Source: Micromonospora sp. CCTCC AA 2012012 (GTDB taxonomy: Bacteria; Actinomycetota; Actinomycetes; Mycobacteriales; Micromonosporaceae). From it: 64,000 nucleotides of DNA. A program made the translations under genes and the position numbers. Below the pieces are notes generated by a model. It did not search any database. It saw only the letters and a program-made list of their open reading frames with translations, and had not been told where the DNA came from. The stretch is from assembly GCF_040499845.1 (NCBI RefSeq), contig NZ_CP159342.1, forward strand, positions 1,178,001 through 1,242,000, read 5' to 3'. Every line of letters begins with the position of its first letter. The stretch's first letter is position 1. Shown piece after piece: positions 44,301-53,189 of this stretch.

Positions 44301-45506
44301 GTGTCGTCGCGGAGACCCGACCGGTACGAAGATCGGGTGCCCTTTGTCGCGCTCTTCGCCGCCGTCCTCCTCTTCGGCATCGCGGACTCGATGATCCACT
44401 CCTACCTCGTGCTCTTCGGCGCGGACGTGGTGGGGCTGACGCCGCTGCAGATCGGCGTGTGGGCCTCGGTGCTCGCCGTCGGCGGGATCACGATCGGCTG
44501 GTGGCTGGGACGGCTGTTCGACCGTCGGCCCGCCCGGACGTACGCGATGGTCGTGATCCTGGCGGGCTCGGCGGGTTATCTGCTGCTGCCGTGGGTCTCC
44601 AGCTTCCTGCTGCTGCTCCTCCTGGCCGCGACGGTGCTCGGCGCGATGGGGGCGGTCTTCCCGCAGCTCTTCGCCCTGGCCCGGGCCGTGCTGGGCGAGG
44701 GCGCCGCCGGGCAGCGGTCCGCGCCGCTGCTGCGGTCGGGCTGGTCCCTGGCGTGGGCCGTCGGGCCGTTGCTGGGCGCGCTCGTGCTGTCCCGGGGCGG
44801 CTATCCCTGGCTGATGTGGACGGCCGCCGGGGTGTACGTCGCCGCCGCGCTGATCCTCTCCGCCGTGCCCCGCCCCGGGCCCGTCGCGGGTACGAGTTCC
44901 GCGCCGGGCCGGACCCCGGTCCTGCTCACCGTGAGCGTCACCCTCTTCTTCACCGCGATGTTCGCGGGCGGGGTGGCGCTGCCGTTGTTCGTCACGCGCG
45001 CCCTGCACCAGCCGCCCGCGTCGGTCGGCGTGCTGTTCAGCGTCTGCGCGGCAGTCGAGGTGGTGGCCACGCTGGGGCTGATCGTCGTCCCCGACCGGGT
45101 CAGCCAGCGGGCCCTGATCCTCGGCGGCTTCGGCTCCTTCGTCTGCCTCTACGCCCTGACGGCCGTCTCCTCGACCATGCTGATGCTCGTCGTCGGGCAG
45201 GTCTTCCGCGGCGTGGGGATCGCGATCGTCGGCGCGGCGGGCATCCGCTACTTCCAGGACCTCCTGGCCCCGGCGACCGGCCGCGCCACCACGCTGTTCG
45301 CCAACGCGTCCACGGCCGGTCTGCTGGTCTCCGGGATCCTCTCCGGCGTGGCCGTCGAACACGTCGGCTACCGCGCGACGTTCTGCCTCTGCGGGGTGGC
45401 CGCCGCCCTGGGCGCAGTCGCCTTCACCCTCGGTTCCCGCCGCCGGCCCGACCGCCGCGCGCCCGCGCCGGTCGGGCCCGAACGGCAGCCGGCCGGCTCC
45501 GCGTGA
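44301..45506 (+). CDS. MFS transporter (SetA-like)
   Basis: A 401-residue major facilitator with 12 predicted helices and a layout like the sugar-efflux (SetA) group; the first loop after TM1-2 contains GRLFDRRPAR. GTG 44301 follows a GGAGGATAACC site. It begins 60 bp after the hydrolase gene and could be its partner for uptake or efflux of the substrate. Confidence 0.85.
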   Translation: MSSRRPDRYEDRVPFVALFAAVLLFGIADSMIHSYLVLFGADVVGLTPLQIGVWASVLAVGGITIGWWLGRLFDRRPARTYAMVVILAGSAGYLLLPWVSSFLLLLLLAATVLGAMGAVFPQLFALARAVLGEGAAGQRSAPLLRSGWSLAWAVGPLLGALVLSRGGYPWLMWTAAGVYVAAALILSAVPRPGPVAGTSSAPGRTPVLLTVSVTLFFTAMFAGGVALPLFVTRALHQPPASVGVLFSVCAAVEVVATLGLIVVPDRVSQRALILGGFGSFVCLYALTAVSSTMLMLVVGQVFRGVGIAIVGAAGIRYFQDLLAPATGRATTLFANASTAGLLVSGILSGVAVEHVGYRATFCLCGVAAALGAVAFTLGSRRRPDRRAPAPVGPERQPAGSA

Positions 45507-45518
45507 CGGGAGACGTCA
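45504..45518. terminator. Small hairpin over two stop codons
   Basis: TGACG (45504-45508) and CGTCA (45514-45518) include the stops of the MFS and VOC genes. A short stem, but the same arrangement as at 7511-7542. Confidence 0.35.
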
Positions 45519-45956
45519 GCCCACCCGCTCGGCCAGCGAGACGACGATCCCCTCCGGCCCCCGGACGTACGCCATCCGCCACGCACCCTCGTACTCGCCG
45601 ATGCCGCCGACCAGGCCGTAGCCCTCGCTCGCCGCCCAGTCGACGGCGGCCCGCAGGTCGTCGACCTCGAAGGAGACGTTGCGCAGACCCAGCTCGTTCG
45701 CCATGGCGGCCGGCGAGCCGGGCACCGAGGCGGGGCGCACGAAACGCGCCAGTTCCAGGCGCGCACCGCCGTCGGGCGCGGCCAGCATGACGATCTCGGT
45801 GCGGGAGTCGGGGATGCCGCAGACCGTCTCCAGGAACTCTCCCTCGACGTACGTCCGACCCTCGACCTCCAGACCGAGCGCCACGAAGAAGGCGGTCACC
45901 CCGTCGAGATCCTCGACGGTGATGCCGACGTGGTCGAAGCGCCGTACGAATGACAT
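45516..45956 (-). CDS. VOC/glyoxalase family protein
   Basis: A 146-residue vicinal-oxygen-chelate protein (MSFVRRFDHVGITVEDLDG, AFFVALGLEVEG near 26, LGLRNVSFEVDDL near 85). His9 and the late Glu-containing strand are candidate metal ligands. ATG 45956. Function not specific. Confidence 0.85.
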   Translation of the reverse strand: MSFVRRFDHVGITVEDLDGVTAFFVALGLEVEGRTYVEGEFLETVCGIPDSRTEIVMLAAPDGGARLELARFVRPASVPGSPAAMANELGLRNVSFEVDDLRAAVDWAASEGYGLVGGIGEYEGAWRMAYVRGPEGIVVSLAERVG

Positions 45957-46098
45957 GGTGTGTGCTCCCGCGGTCGTCCCGGCCAGGTATCCGTCACGGT
46001 AGACGTTCCCCGGCGCCGTGCCGGGGGCTTCGAGTTGCGTCGCACGGCGAACCTTGTTCGGATTGATCGACGTGGTCCATCGCGGGGGAGGACGGAAC

Positions 46099-46542
46099 GT
46101 GCGTCGGCTGCTGCTCCTCCTCTCTGCCACGGCGGTGGGCGTCGGTCTCATGATCCTGATGAGCGCCGGGACAGGGGCCGGGACGTGGTTCGGCATCACG
46201 TTCTGCGTCTTGCTGATCGTCGGTGCCGCCGTTGGTGGCCGGTGGGGTCGCGGACCGGTGGCCCGGGGCGTACGGGCTCCGCTGCTGGCCGGAGTGGGAG
46301 AGCTGGTCCTGGGGCTGTGCGCGGTCATGGGCGTCATGCTGATCTGGCGGCCCTCGGTCGGAGCCGACCTGCCGATGGTGCCCTTCCTGCTCTGCATGGC
46401 GCTCGGGTCGCTGCTGATGGTCCCCGTCGGGCTGATGGGCGACGAGACGGACGGCGAGCCGGGCGCGGCCGTACGCCGACCCGCCAGAGAATCCACCGGT
46501 GACGAAGAATTCTCTGGCGCAGACGGCCAACCCCTCCGCTGA
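46099..46542 (+). CDS. Small four-helix membrane protein
   Basis: A 147-residue protein with four hydrophobic stretches (about 4-22, 28-47, 62-85 and 92-112) and a charged C-terminal tail. GTG 46099 has a GGAGG site seven bases upstream. No family is recognised. Its end overlaps the next gene by 44 bp in another frame. Confidence 0.65.
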   Translation: MRRLLLLLSATAVGVGLMILMSAGTGAGTWFGITFCVLLIVGAAVGGRWGRGPVARGVRAPLLAGVGELVLGLCAVMGVMLIWRPSVGADLPMVPFLLCMALGSLLMVPVGLMGDETDGEPGAAVRRPARESTGDEEFSGADGQPLR

Positions 46543-47215
46543 CCTGCACTACTACCTGGTTCACGACCGCTTCGGCGAGCCGGAGGGACTGCTGGCCGAG
46601 GAGTTTCTGCTCGCGGCCGACTACTCCTCCGTCGGGCTGATGAGCGGCGGCTGGAGCCGAGCGGTGGGGAGGTGGCGCGACGCGTCAGCCACCAGTCGGC
46701 GCCTCCGCGTCGATGCCGCGCTGCGGGCCCGGGTGACGCCCGTCGGCCGGACGGCGGCGGCGCTCTACCGGGATCTCGGCGGCGTCGATCTGCCGGACGA
46801 GACCGCGCTGCGGAGGTGCTTCGGTGACCTTCCCGCGCAGACACCGCCTCTCCTGCGCCTCGACGGCTCCCAGGCCACGTCCGGGTTCCGCGAGACGCGC
46901 GTGTACCGGATCCTCTTCACCGACGAGTTGACCCAGGTCGGCCTCGCGGCGCTCAGCGATACGTGGCAGATGCCGGTCACCGGGGACCTCACCGATCCCG
47001 AGATGCAAATCGTGGGTGCGGTCCACCGCCGTGTTGCTGGCGACGCCTTCCGCTGGAATCTGCGCCGGGTGGCGGCAGGCGCCGCCTGGGGGTTGGACGT
47101 GACGTGTGATCTAGGGGGGAAGCGGGACGAGGCGGTCGGCATGCTGTTGCGCGGCCTGACGACCCAGATGCGGCAGCAGGGTCTGATCCCGATCACCCTC
47201 GATCGGTTCCGCTGA
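46499..47215 (+). CDS. Hypothetical protein
   Basis: A 238-residue soluble protein of no family I recognise. Features: N-terminal HYYLVHDRFGEPEGLLAEEF, one Cys near 106 and one near 208, and a basic C-terminus. GTG 46499 lies inside the preceding gene; an internal start is possible since no strong ribosome site is seen. Its coding pattern (G/C third positions) is convincing. It is followed by a 207-bp gap and the XRE gene, whose operon it may neighbour functionally. Confidence 0.6.
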   Translation: MTKNSLAQTANPSADLHYYLVHDRFGEPEGLLAEEFLLAADYSSVGLMSGGWSRAVGRWRDASATSRRLRVDAALRARVTPVGRTAAALYRDLGGVDLPDETALRRCFGDLPAQTPPLLRLDGSQATSGFRETRVYRILFTDELTQVGLAALSDTWQMPVTGDLTDPEMQIVGAVHRRVAGDAFRWNLRRVAAGAAWGLDVTCDLGGKRDEAVGMLLRGLTTQMRQQGLIPITLDRFR

Positions 47216-47422
47216 GCGTTTCCGGCTGTCACTTCCTCGGCTGCGTCGAAGCCGAGGAGTCGGTCCGGAGCCTTGTGCCGCCCCACGGCGCGGTTCGGAG
47301 ACTCGGCGTCCGACCCGGACGGAGACGCGGCTGAGGGTTGCGCGGTACCGTCCGAAAGGCGGATCGCCATGAGGCGTGCTGGTCCGCAGTCGCAGTCCTC
47401 GACCTGGGAAGCAGGCGAAGGT
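47216..47422. other. 207-bp intergenic region upstream of XRE regulator
   Basis: Nothing but the presumed promoter of the XRE gene; an in-frame ATG at 47369 with GGCGG upstream is an alternative start of that gene. Confidence 0.4.
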
Positions 47423-48610
47423 ATGGCTACCAAGACGGACACGATCGGCACCAGGATCCGCTACTGGCGGATGCGCCGTGGCGGGATGAGTCAGGCCGTC
47501 CTCGCCGGGTTGGCCGGGGTCAGCCAGCCGTACATCTCGCAGGTCGAATCCGGCCGCAAGACGATCGACCGACGTTCCACCCTGGTCGCCATCGCCGCCG
47601 CGTTGCAGGTCACGGTGGCTGATCTGCTCGGACAGGGCACCGAGCCCGGCGACCCGGCTCGGGAACGTGCCGCCGAGAGCGTGCCGGCGATCTGGTCCGC
47701 CCTCATCGAGATCGAGGACGGCGAGCGCAGGCCGTCGACCCGCAGCAGGGATGAGTTGACCGCCGACATCGCGCAGAGCGACCAGCTCCGCAACCGTTCC
47801 CACTATCCGGCGATGGCCCGGATGCTCCCCGGTCTGCTCTTGGAAGCCGCCGCAGTCGGTGGGACGGTGTTGGCCCAGGTGGCGTACCAGGCCTCCACCT
47901 GCCTACGGAATCTCGGGTACCGGCACCTGGCGCTCAACGCCGCCCGGATCGCGGTGGCCGCGGCCGAGGACGTCGAGGAGCCGGCCTGGCTGGGGGCGTC
48001 CCGATTCGCGTATGCGCAGAGCCTGCCGATAGAGGCCGCGCCCCTGGCGGCCAGGGGTGCCGACCGCTCGATGGCCGAGCTTCAGGCAGCCGCCGCCGAT
48101 GAGCGGGTCCGTCAGATGCTCGGCCAGCTGCACCTCGTGGCCGCCCTGGCCTCGACCGTGAGCGGGCGACCGGATGTTGCCCGGGACCACCTCGCCGAGG
48201 CGGCTCGTGAGGCGGCGACCCTCGGCGATCCGGCGGACGGCGCGGGCTTCAACGGTTGCGGGTTCGGCCCGACCAACGTGGGCCTGTGGGAGATGTCCAT
48301 CGCGGCCGAGTCGGGTGAGCCCGGCCGGGTGATCGAGCTGTCCCGCACGGTCCAGCCCCAGGTCCTGACGGCGTCGATCCGGCAGATGTCCTACTGGCTT
48401 GACCTCGGCCGAGCGTTGACCGAATCCAGTCGCGACGCCGAGGCGCTGGTGGCGTTCGTGCGAGCGGAACAGGCCGCACCCGTGCCGTTCGCGCTGAGCC
48501 CCCTTGCACAGGACGCTGTGGTGACGATGGCGCAGCGGGCGAAGCGGCGTGCCGTTCCGACCGAACTGCGGCAGCTCGCTGGGCGCCTCGGCATCAGCCT
48601 GGCGTCATAA
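47423..48610 (+). CDS. XRE-family regulator with TPR-like C-terminus
   Basis: A 395-residue regulator: XRE helix-turn-helix at about 8-62 (MSQAVLAGLAGVSQPYISQV) followed by ~300 helical, Ala-rich residues with TPR character, the architecture of Streptomyces/Micromonospora regulators that sense peptides or ligands. ATG 47423 fits the family; ATG 47369 is possible. It is followed on the same strand by four tiny coupled genes, a common pairing in this family, suggesting that it controls them or is regulated with them. Confidence 0.85.
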   Translation: MATKTDTIGTRIRYWRMRRGGMSQAVLAGLAGVSQPYISQVESGRKTIDRRSTLVAIAAALQVTVADLLGQGTEPGDPARERAAESVPAIWSALIEIEDGERRPSTRSRDELTADIAQSDQLRNRSHYPAMARMLPGLLLEAAAVGGTVLAQVAYQASTCLRNLGYRHLALNAARIAVAAAEDVEEPAWLGASRFAYAQSLPIEAAPLAARGADRSMAELQAAAADERVRQMLGQLHLVAALASTVSGRPDVARDHLAEAAREAATLGDPADGAGFNGCGFGPTNVGLWEMSIAAESGEPGRVIELSRTVQPQVLTASIRQMSYWLDLGRALTESSRDAEALVAFVRAEQAAPVPFALSPLAQDAVVTMAQRAKRRAVPTELRQLAGRLGISLAS

Positions 48611-48734
48611 CCAGCGGTAATCACCACATCACCGGTCACCCCTAGTGTCCGATTCGGGAGAGGCAATGGCCTCCCTCGGTCGGGCATCGGTGGCTTCGGG
48701 ATAGCCGCCGTGCCCCTCGGCACCGGAGGTGGGG

Positions 48735-49109
48735 ATGGGCGGTCCGGGCGACGACGTGCCGGGCATCGGCCAGCTGGTTCAGGCGGTGGAGCGGGAGGCC
48801 GCCAAACGACGCCTCCTCGCCCTCGCCGAATCGGGTCGGATACCAGTCGACGAGACCGTCCGGGCGGTGCCGGACCGGCGGTGGCGACGCCCCGCCAGCA
48901 GCGGCACAGGTGACGACCCGCCGGCATCACGCGTCGCGTACGACGAGTATCTGCTCGCGGTCGCCCTGACGTTCGCCCGGCGGCACCGTCCGGTGTGGTG
49001 CTGGCGCAGATGGCGGCGGGTCTGCCGGTGCGGCGCCGACCTGCCCTGCGTCACCCGCCACCGCATTCCGATCGGCCGTCAGCACTGGCCGGAGCAGGGG
49101 GAGCAGTGA
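48735..49109 (+). CDS. Small Arg/Trp-rich protein with Cys cluster
   Basis: 124 residues; a helical N-terminal half and a basic C-terminal half, WCWRRWRRVCRCGADLPC (about 88-105), with four Cys that could bind a metal. ATG 48735 follows GGAGG. First of four coupled small genes. No family recognised. Confidence 0.65.
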   Translation: MGGPGDDVPGIGQLVQAVEREAAKRRLLALAESGRIPVDETVRAVPDRRWRRPASSGTGDDPPASRVAYDEYLLAVALTFARRHRPVWCWRRWRRVCRCGADLPCVTRHRIPIGRQHWPEQGEQ

Positions 49110-49279
49110 GCGAGGAGGAGGCGATTCTCGCCGTACACCTGCGGGGTCTCGACGGGATGTGCGTGGGGTGTCGGGTGTGGTGGGCGCGGCTGGTGCCGTA
49201 CCCGTGCTGGCAGGTGGAGTGGGTGACCAGCCGGCAGGCGCGGGCGGTCACCGCGCGGTTCCTGGGGGTGCGCGCGTGA
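49106..49279 (+). CDS. 57-residue small protein with CxxC motif
   Basis: GTG start overlaps the previous stop (GTGA) and a GGGGGAG site precedes it. The product contains MCVGCRVWW and a later Cys in YPCWQVEW, suggesting a small metal- or redox-type fold. Too short for any safe family call. Position and coupling make it a real gene. Confidence 0.6.
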   Translation: MSEEEAILAVHLRGLDGMCVGCRVWWARLVPYPCWQVEWVTSRQARAVTARFLGVRA

Positions 49280-49494
49280 CCACCCACGGGCCGGTGCTGC
49301 CCATCTGGACCTGCGGTGGTTGCGGCGCGCCGTGGCCGTGCGCGACCCGTCGGCGGGAGCTGCGGGCGGAGTACGCGGACGCACCGGTCTCGCTGGCGCT
49401 CCATCTGGGGGCGCAGCTCGTCCGCGCCACCGCCGATCTGAGCTGGGCACCCGCCGGGACGCTGCACCGGCGCTTCCTGGGCTGGCTGCGGTGA
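49276..49494 (+). CDS. 72-residue small protein with CxxC and WPC motifs
   Basis: GTG start overlaps the previous stop (GTGA). The opening IWTCGGCGAPWPC carries three Cys in a zinc-ribbon-like spacing, then a helical region rich in Leu/Ala. Third of four coupled genes. Function unknown. Confidence 0.6.
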   Translation: MTTHGPVLPIWTCGGCGAPWPCATRRRELRAEYADAPVSLALHLGAQLVRATADLSWAPAGTLHRRFLGWLR

Positions 49495-49664
49495 GCATCC
49501 TGCGGGCGGGGGACGAGAAGTACCACTACCGCGACGGCTCGCACCGCTGGGTGCCGCCCGACCCGGACGAGGACCAGGCGGTGTGGGAGGAGCAGGTCCG
49601 CCAGCACAAGCACGGCCACCTGCGCAACGAGCGGCCGAAGGTACGCCTCCGGCGCCTCGTCTGA
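49491..49664 (+). CDS. 57-residue small basic/acidic protein
   Basis: GTG start again overlaps the previous stop (GTGA). The product is hydrophilic (GDEKYHYRDGSHRWVPPD, then a His/Arg-rich end) and has no Cys. Fourth and last of the run. Function unknown. Confidence 0.55.
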   Translation: MSILRAGDEKYHYRDGSHRWVPPDPDEDQAVWEEQVRQHKHGHLRNERPKVRLRRLV

Positions 49665-49689
49665 GGCGACCCCCCCGACGACCGGCGGA

Positions 49690-50967
49690 TCAGCGGGCGT
49701 CAGGCACGGCCGACGCGGTGGACTCCGCAGGATGGCTGTCATCCGACCCTGTGTCGGCGGTGCGGGCGGGGACGGCCGTTTGCAGCCGACGGACATCTCG
49801 GCTGGTCAGCATGCCGAGGACGGAGAGCACCATCAGAGCGGCGAGGATCAACAGCGTCCGGCGGGTGCCGATGACCGCCGCGAGTGGTCCGGCCGCCACC
49901 TGGCCGAGGGGGATGGCGATCCAGGATCCCAACATGTCGTAGGAGTAGACGCGGGCCAGCCGGTCGGCCGGGATGTGTTGCGCGATCGACGTCTCCCAGG
50001 CGACGGAGAACTGTTCGACGGCGATGCCCACCGCGACCGCGGCCGTCACCAGCACGACGACGGTGGGTGCCAGGGCCAGCCCCAGCAGCACGGACGACTC
50101 GGCGAACATGCAGACCACCCCGAGCAGGAGCAGCCGGCGCACCCGGAGCCGCAGGGCGATCAACCCGCCCACCACCATCCCGGCGGTCTCCGCCGCCAGC
50201 ACCAGACCCCAGCCGCTGCGGCCGATCGTCTCGTCGGCGACGGCCGGGCCGAGCACGTTCATCCCACCGGCGAGGGCCGCGTTGAGCATCATGAAGCCGA
50301 GCACCACCACCGGGACCCAGGTGCGCGCGGTGAATTCGCTCCAGCCGGTGCGGAGGTCGGCGAGGACGCCCGAGCGGGCACCCGCCGTCCCAGGGGCGGC
50401 GATCCGGACGCCGGTGAACGCCACCGCCGCGACAGCGAAGGTGAGCGCGTCGACGGCGAGCCCCCAGCCCGGCCCGACGGCGGCCACCAGCACCCCACCG
50501 AGGGCCGCGCCGCCGATCATGCTCGTGTTGATGCCGAGCCGGAGGAGCGCGTTGGCCGGCTGGATCAGCTCCGCCGGCACGGTCTGCGGCGTCGCGGCGG
50601 CGGAGGCCGGCTGGGACAGGGCGCTCACGACGCCGTTGGCCGCACCGAGCGCCAGCAACAGCGGGAGCGTCGCCGTGTCGGTGAGCACGACAGTGGCCAC
50701 CACCGCCTGGGTCAGCGCGCCCAGGGCGTTGGAGCCGACCAGCACCAGCCGCCGCGGGACCCGGTCGGCCACCACCCCGCCGAAGAGCACGAACAGCACG
50801 GTCAACAGCGATCTCGCACCGACCACCAGACCGAGGTCGCGCACCGAGCCGGTCAGATCGAGTACAGCGAAGGCGAGCGCGATCGGAGCGACGCCGTTGC
50901 CCAGCATGTTGACCATCCGGCCGGCCGCCAGGAACCGGAACGCGCCATACCGTAGCGGCGCCAGCAT
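49690..50967 (-). CDS. MFS transporter
   Basis: A 425-residue major facilitator with about 12 helices, beginning MLAPLRYGAFRFLAAGRMVN and carrying the DRVPRRLVLV loop typical of the MFS_3/enterobactin exporter-like group. ATG 50967 with GGAGGAGG upstream. It is convergent with the tiny-gene run (25 bp). Substrate unknown. Confidence 0.85.
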   Translation of the reverse strand: MLAPLRYGAFRFLAAGRMVNMLGNGVAPIALAFAVLDLTGSVRDLGLVVGARSLLTVLFVLFGGVVADRVPRRLVLVGSNALGALTQAVVATVVLTDTATLPLLLALGAANGVVSALSQPASAAATPQTVPAELIQPANALLRLGINTSMIGGAALGGVLVAAVGPGWGLAVDALTFAVAAVAFTGVRIAAPGTAGARSGVLADLRTGWSEFTARTWVPVVVLGFMMLNAALAGGMNVLGPAVADETIGRSGWGLVLAAETAGMVVGGLIALRLRVRRLLLLGVVCMFAESSVLLGLALAPTVVVLVTAAVAVGIAVEQFSVAWETSIAQHIPADRLARVYSYDMLGSWIAIPLGQVAAGPLAAVIGTRRTLLILAALMVLSVLGMLTSRDVRRLQTAVPARTADTGSDDSHPAESTASAVPDAR

Positions 50968-51211
50968 CAGTCCTCCTCCCGCAGGGAACACCGGTCGACG
51001 GGGGCCGGGATCCAGGCCCCGGAGCCGCTCGGCACCCGGGCCATGGTCGCGTCCCGGCGCGGGCGCGCGCGACCCGTTCTCTTCCGGGCAGAACGACGCC
51101 GCGACACGTCCGACCACTCGGGACTTCCACCCGGCCGGTCGACCGCGTGCTCGTCGCCGGCGTTCCTGCTGCGAGCAGGCATGGTCTCGGGACCCCGGCC
51201 CACGATGCCGG
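50968..51211. other. 244-bp intergenic region
   Basis: Between two reverse-strand genes. It holds a terminator-like hairpin (51165-51179) and presumably the MFS promoter; no ORF worth calling. Confidence 0.45.
51165..51179 (-). terminator. Hairpin downstream of the YdeI-like gene
   Basis: CCTGCT (51165-51170) and AGCAGG (51174-51179) form a perfect 6-bp stem 32 bp past the YdeI-like stop. Confidence 0.4.
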
Positions 51212-51817
51212 TCAGAGCGAGGTCGACGGCCGGGCCTTCTGGGGGTGGAGCGTCTCGTGCCGGGCCAGCATGGCGACGAACTCGCGGATCTTCCGCTCGC
51301 GGGTCTCCGCCCGCTTGACGGCGTTGACGCGGTAGATGAGCGCGAACCTGTTGGTCTTGGTGAGCACGTCGAACATGGCCTGCGCGGCCGGGTTCGCGGC
51401 GATGGCGGCGAGCAGGTCGGCCGGCACCTCGGCCTCGGACGGCGGGGCGTAGGCGGCGGCCCACCGGCCGTCGGCCTTCGCGGCCTCCACGGCGGCCCGG
51501 CCGGCGGGCTGCATCCGCCCCTCCGCCTCCAGCCGGGCGACGTGCGTAATGTTGCGCTGCGACCAGGCACTGCTGGGCCGGCGCGGGGTGAACCGGATCC
51601 AGGAGATCTCCTCGGTCCCCTTCCGGGCCTGCCCGTCGATCCAGCCGACACAGAGTGCCTCGTCGACCGCCTGCTGCCAGGTCAGCGTGGTGACGGTGCC
51701 GCCCTTCTTGCCCAGGGCGAGCCACACCCCGGGGGAGGAGGCGTGGTGGGCCGACAACCACGCCCGCAGCGCGTCGGCGTCGGCGACGATCAACTCATCC
51801 AGTTCGGCCCCTGCCAT
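51212..51817 (-). CDS. YdeI/OmdA-family protein
   Basis: A 201-residue protein of the YdeI/OmpD-associated family: LRAWLSAHHASSPGVWLAL (about 17-35), ALCVGWIDGQARKGTEEIS (about 53-71) and the FTPRRPSSAWSQRN block. The family is linked to envelope stress or peptide resistance in proteobacteria; the biochemical role is unknown. ATG 51817. Confidence 0.85.
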   Translation of the reverse strand: MAGAELDELIVADADALRAWLSAHHASSPGVWLALGKKGGTVTTLTWQQAVDEALCVGWIDGQARKGTEEISWIRFTPRRPSSAWSQRNITHVARLEAEGRMQPAGRAAVEAAKADGRWAAAYAPPSEAEVPADLLAAIAANPAAQAMFDVLTKTNRFALIYRVNAVKRAETRERKIREFVAMLARHETLHPQKARPSTSL

Positions 51818-51848
51818 GACAGCAGGCTATCGCTGGCCCCCGACCTTC

Positions 51849-52586
51849 CTAGATGGCGATCGGGAGTGTCTCGATCCAGCACGAGGCGACCTTCGGCGCC
51901 AGCAGGGCCTTGGCCTCCTCGGCGTCGGCCCGGGTGAGGAAGACTCCGATGCCGGAGATCTCCGGCCGGTGCGCCAGGCCCACGTCCGTCATGAGGACGA
52001 AGACGTCGCGGAACCGGTCCCGGCGCGCCTGCTGCTGATGGTGGTCCGGGTGCAGTGAGGCGATGAGGTCCTCGACGGAGGCGGCGTTGAAGCCGGGGTT
52101 CACCCCGGACAACGGGGCCGTCGGCCACCGTGGCAGGTAGGCGTCGGCGGTGTGGAAGAAGCTGCCCTGGACGCGGGAGAGGACGTCCTCGTGCCAGCCG
52201 AAGGCCATGCTGACGACGTAGTCCGACCGGCCCTCGCTCTCCAGCAGGAAGACCCGGTAACCAAGGTCGGCGCGAATGCCCGGCAGCGCCGCCATGATCC
52301 GGCTGGCTTCCGCCACGGTCGCGCACCGGACGACCAGCCCCCGGTAGCCCTCCCGGATCTTGACTGCCTCCGCCGGCTTGAACAGCAGGTCGATCGTCGT
52401 CTCGTGCTCCCTGCCCGGGTTGCTGCGCAGCAGCAACTGGCCGTGAGTCGCGGAGTAGGCCTCCAAGGCGAACCGGCGGTCGCTCCGGAAGACCGCCGTC
52501 CCCGGCCTCAGCTCATGATCCTGCCTCAGCCACGAGCTCCCGGTCATCGGGACATGGTCGGGGCTCGGGGCGGCCATGGTCAACAC
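51849..52586 (-). CDS. Hypothetical protein
   Basis: A 245-residue soluble protein of no family I can name; an Imm-like or YubB-like mixed alpha/beta fold is possible. Notable runs are LLFKPAEAVKIREGYRGLVV (about 67-86) and a His-rich turn LHPDHHQQQ near 182. GTG 52586 has a GAGGAGGGA site upstream; ATG 52577 is an alternative. Upstream of and in the same direction as the YdeI-like gene (31 bp gap). Confidence 0.6.
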   Translation of the reverse strand: MLTMAAPSPDHVPMTGSSWLRQDHELRPGTAVFRSDRRFALEAYSATHGQLLLRSNPGREHETTIDLLFKPAEAVKIREGYRGLVVRCATVAEASRIMAALPGIRADLGYRVFLLESEGRSDYVVSMAFGWHEDVLSRVQGSFFHTADAYLPRWPTAPLSGVNPGFNAASVEDLIASLHPDHHQQQARRDRFRDVFVLMTDVGLAHRPEISGIGVFLTRADAEEAKALLAPKVASCWIETLPIAI

Positions 52587-52731
52587 GGCGTCCCTCCTCT
52601 GCGAGCCGCTCAGTCGGCCGGATCGGTCGCGGGTGTCGTCTCCGCCGCAGCGGTGATCTGGCTGGGCTGGGGTTCGGCTGTCGCGCGGTACGGTCGTTCA
52701 ATCAGCGGGCGTTGAACGAACGGGGGAGTCG

Positions 52732-53160
52732 ATGACCGCCACGTCACGCGAGATCGTGGAGCGGGTGCTCCGGGCAGGCCGCGAACTGGATGTCGACACC
52801 TTCGTGGCGTTGATGGCGCCCGACGGGTACATCGAGTGGCCGTACCGGCCGCCGGGCGTACCCGCGCGGGTGCAGGGGCGCGCGGAGATCCGGAGGCATC
52901 TGACCGAGGTGGCCAAGGGCTTCATCAGGTTCCACGAGTACCGCGCCGTCGTGCTGCACGAGACCGCCGATCCGGAGGTGGTCATCGTGGAGTACGACGC
53001 GCACGGGACCGTTGTCACGACCGGTGCACCCTTCCAGCAGACGGTGATCGCGGTGATCCGCGTCCAGGACGGTCGGATCGTGTCCTACCGCGACTATGTC
53101 AATCCACTGCCGTTGGTCGAGCTGCTCGCCGACATCACCGCAACGCCGGCCGACGCCTAG
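52732..53160 (+). CDS. SnoaL/NTF2-like protein
   Basis: A 142-residue NTF2-fold protein (SnoaL-like ester cyclase/delta-isomerase group): FVALMAPDGYIEWPYRPPGV near 24 and FIRFHEYRAVVLHETADPEV near 64, ending IVSYRDYVNPL. Such cone-shaped folds bind small hydrophobic ligands; activity not assignable. ATG 52732 follows CGGGGGAG. Convergent with the Nudix gene. Confidence 0.82.
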   Translation: MTATSREIVERVLRAGRELDVDTFVALMAPDGYIEWPYRPPGVPARVQGRAEIRRHLTEVAKGFIRFHEYRAVVLHETADPEVVIVEYDAHGTVVTTGAPFQQTVIAVIRVQDGRIVSYRDYVNPLPLVELLADITATPADA

Positions 53161-53189
53161 CGACGCGGGACCGTCACCGGAACATGCCC

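Noticed and set aside
48653..48673. Inverted repeat GGGAG...CTCCC after the XRE gene as terminator
   Set aside because: Only five base pairs form before mismatches; too weak and too close to the next gene's promoter to call.
49106..49664. Treating the three small frames as a single frameshifted gene
   Set aside because: Each has its own stop followed at once by a GTG overlap and distinct composition, which fits separate coupled genes.
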